A stretch of 64,000 nt of DNA from Ilumatobacter coccineus YM16-304 (GTDB lineage Bacteria > Actinomycetota > Acidimicrobiia > Acidimicrobiales > Ilumatobacteraceae): the NCBI RefSeq assembly GCF_000348785.1, contig NC_020520.1, positions 310,001-374,000 on the forward strand. The letters run 5' to 3'. A model generated the notes under the pieces. The model was not told where the DNA came from, did no database searches, and was given only the letters and a program-made list of their open reading frames with translations. This document shows positions 1 through 7,184 of this stretch, in pieces. A program made the translations under genes and the position numbers. How positions within the stretch are numbered: the first letter of the stretch is position 1; every line of letters starts with the position of its first letter.

Positions 1-156
1 CAGTCGGCCGAAGAGGTCGCCGCGGCCGGGCTCGCGGGGATCGCGAAGAACACGGCGATCGTCGTTCCGGGTGCGAAGAACAAGATCGGGGCGCTGGCGA
101 TCAACGCGATGCCACGTCGTCTCCGCCGCTTCGCCCTCGACAAGCTGCCGACCTAG
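1..156 (+). CDS. C-terminal fragment of a short-chain dehydrogenase/reductase (cut by window start)
   Basis: Frame 1 is open from the first base to the TAG at 154-156 and gives 51 residues. The segment VVPGAKNKIGALAINAMPRR followed by a basic stretch resembles the C-terminal tail of classical SDRs of the DltE/YdfG-like kind, where a 'VVPG..NK' element follows the Rossmann core. The catalytic YxxxK and NAD-binding parts lie upstream of the window, so substrate cannot be judged. Family assignment rests on the tail alone. Confidence 0.6.
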   Translation, partial: QSAEEVAAAGLAGIAKNTAIVVPGAKNKIGALAINAMPRRLRRFALDKLPT

Positions 157-202
157 CCGGCCACATCCCCGTTGGCGTTGCCGGGACGGTTACGTTCTGG
201 GC

Positions 203-889
203 ATGCCTGAGGCCCACGATGACGCGCACCATGACCATCACCACGATGACGGTCATGGTCACGGTCACGCCAATGATCGAGGCCTGCGCGGGATGCTGCG
301 GTATCTCCGCTGGGCGCCGAGCATGTGGAGGTCGGAGATCAACACGGCGGTGCTCGAGATGCTCGCCGTGCAGCCAGGCGAGCGGGTTCTCGACGTCGGC
401 GCCGGGATGGGCGCCGGTTCGGTGCTCGCCGCACGCGGTGGTGCCACGGTCGTCGCGGTGGAGCCGACGCCGTTCATGCGCCGAGTGCTCAGCGGGCGCC
501 GTCTGTTGCAGCGTGATCGATCGCGCATCGAGGTCGTCGACGGCTCGGCCGAGGAGATCCCGGTCGCCGACGACAGCATCGACGCGGTGTGGGCGGTCAA
601 CACCATGCACCACTGGGTCGATGTCCAGCGAGGCGTCGGCGAGATCGGTCGCGTCATCCGACCGGGTGGACGGGTGCTCTTGGTCGACGAGGACTTCCAC
701 GACCCGGCGCACCCCGACCACGACCGCTTCGGGGGCGAGGGGTCGGCCGATGACCACCACGGCTTCACCATGGTCGATGCCGACGCGATGGGGACGTTGC
801 TGTCGGCTGCGGGCTTCGGCGACGTCGTCGCCGCGAAGCGAGATGTCGGCGGACGGCCGGCGATCGTCGTGACCGCCACCGGCGCCTGA
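203..889 (+). CDS. SAM-dependent class I methyltransferase with His-rich N-terminus
   Basis: A 228-residue protein starting at the ATG at 203. The SAM-binding motif I VLDVGAGMGAG is followed by an acidic strand end (AVEP), a motif around AVNTMHHW and the post-motif VIRPGGRVLLVDED, the layout of Methyltransf_11/UbiE-like enzymes. Residues 1-24 are unusually rich in His and Asp (AHHDHHHDDGHGHGH), a composition typical of metal-binding leaders in metallochaperones and rarely seen on methyltransferases. The open frame continues upstream, but a start before 203 would overlap the SDR gene. Substrate unknown. Confidence 0.8.
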   Translation: MPEAHDDAHHDHHHDDGHGHGHANDRGLRGMLRYLRWAPSMWRSEINTAVLEMLAVQPGERVLDVGAGMGAGSVLAARGGATVVAVEPTPFMRRVLSGRRLLQRDRSRIEVVDGSAEEIPVADDSIDAVWAVNTMHHWVDVQRGVGEIGRVIRPGGRVLLVDEDFHDPAHPDHDRFGGEGSADDHHGFTMVDADAMGTLLSAAGFGDVVAAKRDVGGRPAIVVTATGA

Positions 890-910
890 CACCGTGCCCC
901 CACGCCGAGG

Positions 911-1018
911 GTGATTTCTGCCCAGGCTCGATGTGGTCGCGTGGGGGTGATTTTTGCCCAGGCTCGTTGTCGTCGCGTGGGGGTGATTTTTGCCCAGGCT
1001 CGATGTGGTCGCGTGGGG
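911..1018. repeat. three 36-bp tandem repeats between convergent genes
   Basis: Three consecutive 36-bp units begin with GTGATTT at 911, 947 and 983 and differ by only a few bases (unit 2 has TTGTCGTCGCG where units 1 and 3 have ATGTGGTCGCG). The array fills the space between the methyltransferase stop (889) and the stop of the leftward dehydrogenase (1020-1022). There are no spacers. It may act in termination or simply be slipped-strand expansion; function not known. Confidence 0.85.
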
Positions 1019-1019
1019 G

Positions 1020-2057
1020 TCAGTGGTCGGAGAGGTCGACTTCGTTGACCATCGGTGAGCCGTCGGCGAAGCGTGCGAGGTTCGTCGCGAGCAACGATTC
1101 GAGGTTGATCATGTAGCGATCGAGCGACACCGACGTGTGCGGTGAGAGATACAGGTTCGGGGCGTCCCACAGCGGGTCGTCGGCCGGCAGCGGCTCGACC
1201 TGGGTGACGTCGAGCGCCGCAGCGCGCAGATGACCCGATTCGAGCGCGGCGATCAGGTCGGCCTCGACGACGTGCGCACCGCGGCCGACGTTGCAGAAGA
1301 TCGTGCCCTCGGGCATGGCGGCGAAACGATCTGCGTCGAACAGGTCGATCGTCGTCGGATTCGACGGCAGCGTCGACACGACCACGTCGCAGCGCCGCAA
1401 CATCTCGTCGAGGTCGGCGGCGGGGAACAACTCGTCGACCGCATCGTCGACGTCACCTGGCTGCGCGCTCGCTCGTGTCGCCAGCACGGTCATGTCGAAC
1501 GCCCGGGCGCGCCGAGCGACCTCGCGGCCGATCGAGCCGAGCCCGGCGATGCCGATCGTCCGCCCCGTCGCCTCCGTGCCGAAGACTCCCTCCCACTCAT
1601 GGCGCTGTTGCTGCTGATCGAACGTGCGGAGGTGCTTCCAGATCTGCAGGACGCGAGCGATCACGAACTCGCCGATACCGGCGGCGCCGAGACCGCTCGC
1701 GTTCGTGAGTCGCACTCCTTGGCGGTGCAGCGCTTCGAGGTCGTACTTGTCGTAGCCAGCGGTGATGCTCTGGATCCACTGCAGCCGGGGCATCAGTTCG
1801 TCGAGACCGTCGGGAAGATCCAGCCCGATGGCGACGTCGGCGCGTTGCCATGCGGCGCGCATCTCGTCGGTGATCTCTGGCGTTTCGAGCCCGGTCGTGT
1901 TGCGCCCGTTCTGGTGCCCGCGAGCGGAACGGAGCTCCTCCGACTCGGTGTACGGCGTCCACACGACCTCGGCGCCTGGGTGCGCGGCGTCGATCACGTC
2001 GAGCAGCGACGGCGACGGTTCGAACCCGATCATGACGGCGACGACCATCGAGCTCAT
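1020..2057 (-). CDS. D-isomer-specific 2-hydroxyacid dehydrogenase (NAD(P)-dependent)
   Basis: 345 residues. The Rossmann motif IGIAGLGSIGREVARR lies near residue 170. The family catalytic residues are visible as Arg in NVGRG, Glu in DVTQVEPLP and His in LSPHTS. Enzymes of this family interconvert 2-hydroxy and 2-oxo acids (glycerate, phosphoglycerate, formate relatives). The ATG at 2057 overlaps the stop of the upstream fumarylacetoacetate-hydrolase-family gene as ATGA, so the two are translationally coupled; an ATG 24 bases further upstream is less likely. Substrate probably relates to the FAH-family partner and the PrdB-like gene upstream (inference). Confidence 0.88.
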   Translation of the reverse strand: MSSMVVAVMIGFEPSPSLLDVIDAAHPGAEVVWTPYTESEELRSARGHQNGRNTTGLETPEITDEMRAAWQRADVAIGLDLPDGLDELMPRLQWIQSITAGYDKYDLEALHRQGVRLTNASGLGAAGIGEFVIARVLQIWKHLRTFDQQQQRHEWEGVFGTEATGRTIGIAGLGSIGREVARRARAFDMTVLATRASAQPGDVDDAVDELFPAADLDEMLRRCDVVVSTLPSNPTTIDLFDADRFAAMPEGTIFCNVGRGAHVVEADLIAALESGHLRAAALDVTQVEPLPADDPLWDAPNLYLSPHTSVSLDRYMINLESLLATNLARFADGSPMVNEVDLSDH

Positions 2058-2908
2058 GCGTGATCTCCGACTCGGATGCAACGATTCGTGATCGTCCCGA
2101 TGCCGGCGATGGTGGACTCGACCAGATCGCCGTCGGCCAGGAAGTTGCCGGTCGACCCTCCGACACCGGCCGGGGTGCCGGTGAAGATCAGATCTCCGGC
2201 CGCCAGCGTGGTCACGTGCGACAGGTGGTTGATGAGTGTCGGAACACCGAAGATCAGTCCGGACGTCGATGCGTTCTGGCGAACGTCGCCGTTGACGCTG
2301 CAGGTGATCGCCAGGTCGTCGGGGTCACCGACCTCGTCGACCGACACGACGACCGGCCCGATCGGTCCGTAGGTGTCGAATGACTTGGCCAGACCGAAGT
2401 GCGGTGGGTTGGCGGCGAACTGCATCCGCCGATCGGAGACGTCCTGACCGACGGTGAGGCCGGCGACGTGGTTCCACGCGTCGGCCTCGGCGATGTCTTT
2501 GCCGCCCGGACCGATGACGACGACCATCTCGACCTCGTAGTCGACGAAATCGCTTCGGAGTTCGATGGTGCTGTTGGGTGCGCAGATGCACGACGGGAAC
2601 TTGGTGAACACCAACGGCGTCGACGGCGGCTCCATGTTGCTCTCGGCCGCGTGATCGCTGTAGTTGAGGCCGATGGCGAACACGTTGCGAGGCCGCGGGA
2701 CCGGGCTGAGGAGCGTCGCATCGTCGAGCGAGCCGGTGGGGGAGGCGTCGCCGAGGCGTGCGGCGAGCGCTGCGAGTCGTTCGGGTCGTTGCAACGCCGC
2801 CATCGGGTCGGAGCTCAGCGAACCGTCGCTGATCGTCTCGAGGTCGACGTAGTCGTTGCCGGTGACGAGCGCGGCGCGCCCGTCGACGTTGGCGAGTCTG
2901 AATCCCAT
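2054..2908 (-). CDS. fumarylacetoacetate hydrolase family protein
   Basis: 284 residues with the FAH fold signatures: FAIGLNYSDHAAE, DYEVEMVVVIG (acidic metal ligands), GQDVSDR, KSFDTYGPIGP and TGTPAGVG. Family members hydrolyse or decarboxylate beta-diketo or 2-oxo acids using Mg2+ (acylpyruvases, 2-hydroxyhepta-2,4-diene-1,7-dioate isomerases, oxaloacetate decarboxylases). It lies 82 bases downstream of the PrdB-like gene and overlaps the next dehydrogenase gene by 4 bases, so the three are probably one leftward operon. The short N-terminal extension matches the bacterial FahA/UGL type. Exact substrate unknown. Confidence 0.88.
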   Translation of the reverse strand: MGFRLANVDGRAALVTGNDYVDLETISDGSLSSDPMAALQRPERLAALAARLGDASPTGSLDDATLLSPVPRPRNVFAIGLNYSDHAAESNMEPPSTPLVFTKFPSCICAPNSTIELRSDFVDYEVEMVVVIGPGGKDIAEADAWNHVAGLTVGQDVSDRRMQFAANPPHFGLAKSFDTYGPIGPVVVSVDEVGDPDDLAITCSVNGDVRQNASTSGLIFGVPTLINHLSHVTTLAAGDLIFTGTPAGVGGSTGNFLADGDLVESTIAGIGTITNRCIRVGDHA

Positions 2909-2990
2909 CGACGCAGTCTGACGCCCGTCGACCGTCGACGACGACTTCGCTCCGCTCGAATGGCCGTCGACCCTGACGAACCTCGCGGGC

Positions 2991-4154
2991 TCAGTCGGGC
3001 GGGCGGTGTGCCGGGGCCATGTAGAACCACATCGGGAACGGCGCCTCCTGCTCCTTCATCGCTCGGCGTGCAGCGTTGATGGTCTTGCCGGCTTCGGTGG
3101 TCTCGTAGAACCAGGCCTCGACCGCACGGCTGCCGGGAGGCGGGCCGTCGACCAGTTCGAGCGCCGCTTCCTCGTAGTACGAGCGGATGTCGTGCACCAC
3201 TGCGATGGTGTTCTTGCCGGGCAGCGGATTGTCCTTCCACGAGGCGCCGTCACCCCACTGGTGGAGGATCGAGAGTGCGTCGGGGATGGTGTCGGCGTCG
3301 ATGACGCGGCCGACCGAGGTCACGCCACGCTTCGCGACCGCACGGTTGTAGGCGGCGCGCAACCCCTTCGCTTCGTCGACGCTGGCCGGAAGGTTCGGGT
3401 CGAAACGGGGAGGGATCGCGCACGAGATCGGCGTCTCGTCCGCTTCGATCACCACTGGATGGGTTTCGAGCACCGGGCCGGTGGCGTCGAGGAGCGCGAA
3501 CGCTCGGTGCAGCACGTCGGTCTGGAAGTCGGCGTCACCGGGACGGCCGAGCGGGCGGCCGAGGGGAAACTCGCAGTAGAGCGCTCGTGGCGGCGCGATC
3601 TGCTCGGCGACTTCCTTCATCGACGCGAGGACGATGGTGGTGAGGCCGGCTGCTTCGAAGACGTGGGCGAGCGTACTCACGGTACGCGTGCAGAGCGGTC
3701 AAACAGGGGTGAGGATCACCACGTCGACGCCGTCGGCCTGCATGTCGGCGGCGCACGCCGGGCCGGTGTCGAGCCGGAGTTCGCTCACCGTGTCGGGCTG
3801 ATTGCCGGCGAACGCGTAGTGGCGCGGCGCGACCTCGCCGATCACACCGGCATCGGCCAGCTCTTCGAGGCGGTCGATGGGGTACACCACGTTCACGTCG
3901 ATCTGGAACCCGGTGCGGTCGAAGTTGGGGCTCCAGTGTCCGAGCACGAGATTGCGGTCGGCGCGGTCGAGCGATCGATAGCTGGTGTCGCCCTGCGTGA
4001 ACTTCTCGTCGTCGGGCCGATGGAGCGCCGCCGAGGTGACGATGGCGACTCGCGCCTCGGAGAGGGGCTTCGTCAGCGGGTTGAACGCGCGCTCGTCGAA
4101 CTCGGGAACCGGCGTGGTCGCCCCGAACTCGCGCATGGTTGCATCACCGGACAT
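2991..4154 (-). CDS. PrdB/GrdB-like reductase, candidate selenoprotein with in-frame TGA (Sec152)
   Basis: Read leftward from the ATG at 4154 (AGGAG ribosome site 8 bases upstream), the frame is open for 151 codons, meets TGA at 3701-3699, then continues in the same frame for 235 codons to 2991. Translating TGA as Sec gives a 387-residue protein with VVILTPV-U-PLCTRT, a UxxC redox motif. Both sides match the D-proline reductase PrdB / glycine-betaine reductase GrdB family: an N-terminal IVTSAALH, VVYPIDRLEELADAGVIGEVAP, an ADGVDVVILT strand directly before the redox residue, and after it an AGLTTIVLAS strand. In PrdB the Sec sits at this same place (LLTAGUGTC). A hairpin follows the TGA (3671-3687). 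It is first gene of a probable operon with FAH and hydroxyacid dehydrogenase genes. Alternatives: a true stop with a pseudogene, or a TGC-to-TGA sequence error. No Sec machinery is visible in the window. Confidence 0.75.
3671..3701 (-). promoter_or_regulatory. candidate bacterial SECIS element with its UGA codon
   Basis: Reading leftward, TGA (3701-3699) is followed by 11 bases, then a perfect 6-bp stem GCGTAC (3687-3682), a 5-base loop CGTGA (3681-3677) and GTACGC (3676-3671). The loop starts 17 bases after the TGA and has G as its second base. Both fit the published bacterial SECIS consensus (apical loop 16-37 nt downstream, a G among the first two loop bases). The stem is short; folding was judged by eye. 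Confidence 0.55.
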
Positions 4155-4239
4155 CGTGGACTCCTCGTCGATCGGAGGTTGGCCGCCGGGCGTTCGCGCC
4201 CGTCGTTCGCTCCATCATGGCGTGTCGGGCCGCTGGGAA

Positions 4240-4283
4240 CTGAACGCGAGTTGAGCGGGACCTGAGCGGGATCTGAGCGAGAC
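4240..4283. repeat. four 11-bp direct repeats in a divergent promoter region
   Basis: Four head-to-tail 11-bp units: CTGAACGCGAG, TTGAGCGGGAC, CTGAGCGGGAT and CTGAGCGAGAC. They lie between the divergent PrdB-like gene (start 4154) and the hydrolase (start 4401). Direct repeats with an 11-bp helical period are the usual binding pattern of OmpR/PhoP-type response regulators in actinobacteria. Which gene they control is not known. Confidence 0.55.
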
Positions 4284-4400
4284 GTGCTCGTGACCGTGTT
4301 CCGGCGAGCGCTCACTGCGGGTGAGCGTGGGACGGCGGCGACGGTTACTGTCGTGAGACCAGCCGTGGGTCGCCGTGACCTCGGCGCCATGAGGAGCCGC

Positions 4401-5585
4401 ATGACGATTGTCGACGAGGTGTTCGGGCAGACGAGGGATTGGATCGTCGGTCACCGAGAAGACGATCTGCCGCGGGCTCGGCTCACACCGGCACTCGCCG
4501 CGAAGTGGATCGTCGACGAATGGGCCCTCCAGCTCGAGTCGGCCAACAGCCGCCTGCGCGCTCCGTCGATGAGTTTCCGGCGCCGACTCCGCGACGAACT
4601 CGGCGACGGCGTCGAGATGTTCAACACGGAGGGCTGGGTCGACGATCCGCGGAGTTACCACGAGGACCCACCGCCGCTGAAGCGTCCGCGGATGACGAAG
4701 AAGTCGGTCGCCGGCCTCGAGTACGAGCACCTCATCGTCAAGAGCGGGTACGAGCCGCACGCCGACGAGCCGGGCCGTGATCGTTGGCTCGGCTACGAGC
4801 CGAACCGCAACGCTCACGCCTGGGTGCTGCGCCACGACGACGGGCCTCGGCCGTGGCTCATCTGCATCAACGGGTACCGCACGGGCACGCCGCTCGTCGA
4901 CTTCACCACCTTCAACGCAAAGCACCTGCACCACGATCTCGGGCTCAACCTCGCGTTCCCGGTGTCGCCGTTGCACGGCCCGCGTTCGGTCGGGGCGTCG
5001 GGCGACCGCGTGCTGTTCGGCGGGGCGATGAACACCGTGCACACCGCGGCACAGGCGATCTGGGACATCCGACGCCTCAAGTCGTGGATCCAGGACACGC
5101 AGGACGCGACCGCCGTGGGCGCCTCGGGTATCTCGCTCGGCGGCTACTTCACCTCACTTCTCGCGTGTTTCGAAGATGACCTCGCGTGCGCGATCGCGGG
5201 GGTCCCCGAAGCCGATCTGGTGCGGGGAATGCGCCGCAACGTCGAAGCCCTGCTCCCGCCGTTCTACGAGCAGTGGGGTTTGAGTTGGCGGTCGCTGGAG
5301 CGCGTCAACCGGGTGGTGTCGCCGCTCGCGATGGACCCGCTGATCCCGAAGGAGGCTCGCTACATCTTCGGAGGGCTCGTCGACCGCTGGGTTCGGCCCG
5401 GCAACGTGCATGCGCTGTGGGAGCACTGGGACGAGCCCGAGATCTGCTGGTATCAGGGCAGTCACCTGTCGTTCCGGATCGAACCCGAGGTCAATCGGTT
5501 CATCGACCGGGCACTTGCCGACCGACTCGGGGTCGTCGACGCTCGGAGCACGTCCGGCCGCTCGCACATCCGGCTGATCTCGTAA
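4401..5585 (+). CDS. alpha/beta hydrolase-fold protein of unknown substrate
   Basis: About 394 residues from the ATG at 4401, which has GAGGAG 4 bases upstream; an ATG at 4389 in the same frame is an alternative. The C-terminal half carries an alpha/beta-hydrolase core: ICINGYRTG before the oxyanion region, the nucleophile elbow GASGISLGGY, and a late His in WYQGSHLSF. The N-terminal ~130 residues have no motif I recognise. It is followed after 18 bases by the WS/DGAT gene and probably shares its transcript, which suggests a lipid or ester substrate (inference). Confidence 0.75.
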   Translation: MTIVDEVFGQTRDWIVGHREDDLPRARLTPALAAKWIVDEWALQLESANSRLRAPSMSFRRRLRDELGDGVEMFNTEGWVDDPRSYHEDPPPLKRPRMTKKSVAGLEYEHLIVKSGYEPHADEPGRDRWLGYEPNRNAHAWVLRHDDGPRPWLICINGYRTGTPLVDFTTFNAKHLHHDLGLNLAFPVSPLHGPRSVGASGDRVLFGGAMNTVHTAAQAIWDIRRLKSWIQDTQDATAVGASGISLGGYFTSLLACFEDDLACAIAGVPEADLVRGMRRNVEALLPPFYEQWGLSWRSLERVNRVVSPLAMDPLIPKEARYIFGGLVDRWVRPGNVHALWEHWDEPEICWYQGSHLSFRIEPEVNRFIDRALADRLGVVDARSTSGRSHIRLIS

Positions 5586-5603
5586 CCGACGGAGGCACGA
5601 CGC

Positions 5604-7163
5604 ATGAAGCAACTGACTGGCATCGACGCCAACTTCCTGTACATGGAGACGCCGTCGTCGTTCGGCCACGTCAACAGCCTCGTCGTGTACGAGCGCCCCG
5701 ACATCGACGGTTTCGACCCCTACGAAGCGTTCCGGTCGCAGCTCGAATCGCGGCTCCATTTGCTCGACCCGTTTCGACGCCGGTTGGTCGAGGTCCCGCT
5801 GTCGCTCGACCATCCGTACTGGATCAACGATCCCGACTTCGACCTCGACTTCCACGTCCGGCACATCGCGCTCCCCAGACCCGGCAACCTCGAGCAGTTG
5901 TCGACGCAGGTGGCGCGCATCATCGGCCGGCCGATCGATCGGAGCCGGCCGCTGTGGGAGGCGTACGTCTTCGAAGGATTGGAGAACGACGACTTCGCGG
6001 TGCTCACCAAGGTGCATCACGCGACGATCGACGGTGCCTCCGGCGTGCAGATGCTCGGCATCATCCTCGACAGCCAGCCGGGTGGCGACGAGGTGCCGCC
6101 CGACGACGGAAGCTGGACCGCCGACGAGGTTCCGAGCGACACCGAGATGTTCGCCCGAACCGCCGCGAGCTTCGTGCGCACCCCGGGAAAGTTCGCGAGG
6201 ACGCAGCTTCGGCTGATGCAGGACTTCGCTGAGATCACTCGGTCGAAGGGCGTGTCGGCCATGATCAGTTCGGTGCGTGAGCAGTTTCCGACGGCCGCGG
6301 GACGTGACCGCCGAGAAGGCAACCTGCTCGCCCGAACCGGCCTGACCGCACCGCCGACTCCGTTCAACAAGTCGATCACACCGCATCGCCGCCTCGCGCT
6401 CCGGGCGACGCCGCTCGCTGATCTCAAGGTGCTGAAGTCGGCGCTCGGTGCGACCGTCAACGACGTCGTCATGGCCATCAGCACCGGGGCGTTGCGCAAC
6501 TATCTCCTGCAGCACGACGCGCTGCCCGACGTGCCGCTGCGTGCGATGGTGCCGGTGTCGATTCGCACCGGCGACGAAGACGACATCTGGACCAATCGCG
6601 TGTCGGGCCTGGTGTGCGACCTGCCGACGCACCTTGCCGACCCGCTCGAGCGCGTCGCCTCGGTGCACGAGTCGATGGTGGCTGCGAAGGAGCAGTTCGA
6701 CATGACCCCGGCCGAGACGATGGTGGCGGCGGCACAGTTCGCGCCGCCCGCCCTCGCCGCGCAGGCATCGAGGGTGTCGGCGTCGTTGCGTCTCGCCGAT
6801 CGCACCAACCCGGCGGTCAATGTCGTCATTTCCAACGTTCCGGGTCCGCGTGAACCGTTGTACATGAGCGGTGCGCGGATGAAGAACTTCTTCCCGGTGT
6901 CGACCATCGCCCCCGGGGTCGGGCTCAACATCACGGTGCAGAGCTACGTCGACACACTCGACTTCGGTCTGGTCGCCTGTCGTGAGCTCATTCCCGATCT
7001 CGACGATCTGCTCGAGTTGCACCTCGCCGAGATCGACACGCTGTTCGCTGCTGCCGGCATCGACCGAGACGGCAGTCTGCTCGCCCCTGCCGAGCCCGCT
7101 GCGTCGAAGAAGCGCTCGGGCACCAAGCGCGCCGCGGCGAAGAAGAAGCGCTCGACATCGTGA
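5604..7163 (+). CDS. wax ester synthase / diacylglycerol O-acyltransferase (WS/DGAT)
   Basis: 519 residues. The N-terminus LTGIDANFLYMETPSSFGHV and the catalytic HHATIDG (HHxxxDG, near residue 139) are the hallmarks of bacterial WS/DGATs, which esterify acyl-CoA to diacylglycerol or fatty alcohols and feed lipid inclusion bodies. A second family block NVVISNVPGPREPLYMSGA is present in the C-terminal domain. The last ~25 residues are a Lys/Arg/Ser tail (KKRSGTKRAAAKKKRS), not part of the fold. GGAGG precedes the ATG by 8 bases. Acyl-CoA synthetase follows at once, consistent with storage-lipid or fatty-acid use. Confidence 0.93.
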   Translation: MKQLTGIDANFLYMETPSSFGHVNSLVVYERPDIDGFDPYEAFRSQLESRLHLLDPFRRRLVEVPLSLDHPYWINDPDFDLDFHVRHIALPRPGNLEQLSTQVARIIGRPIDRSRPLWEAYVFEGLENDDFAVLTKVHHATIDGASGVQMLGIILDSQPGGDEVPPDDGSWTADEVPSDTEMFARTAASFVRTPGKFARTQLRLMQDFAEITRSKGVSAMISSVREQFPTAAGRDRREGNLLARTGLTAPPTPFNKSITPHRRLALRATPLADLKVLKSALGATVNDVVMAISTGALRNYLLQHDALPDVPLRAMVPVSIRTGDEDDIWTNRVSGLVCDLPTHLADPLERVASVHESMVAAKEQFDMTPAETMVAAAQFAPPALAAQASRVSASLRLADRTNPAVNVVISNVPGPREPLYMSGARMKNFFPVSTIAPGVGLNITVQSYVDTLDFGLVACRELIPDLDDLLELHLAEIDTLFAAAGIDRDGSLLAPAEPAASKKRSGTKRAAAKKKRSTS

Positions 7164-7184
7164 CGCCGAGTCGCGACGGTCTCC

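Noticed and set aside
911-1018. 36-bp repeat units of CRISPR-like length
   Set aside because: The units are directly adjacent, with no spacers, and there are no cas genes.
2991-3680. Two separate genes, a 151-residue and a 229-residue protein, instead of one selenoprotein
   Set aside because: Both parts are in one frame separated by a single TGA plus six codons, each part matches a different section of one family, and the second part lacks its own ribosome-binding site; a single gene is simpler.
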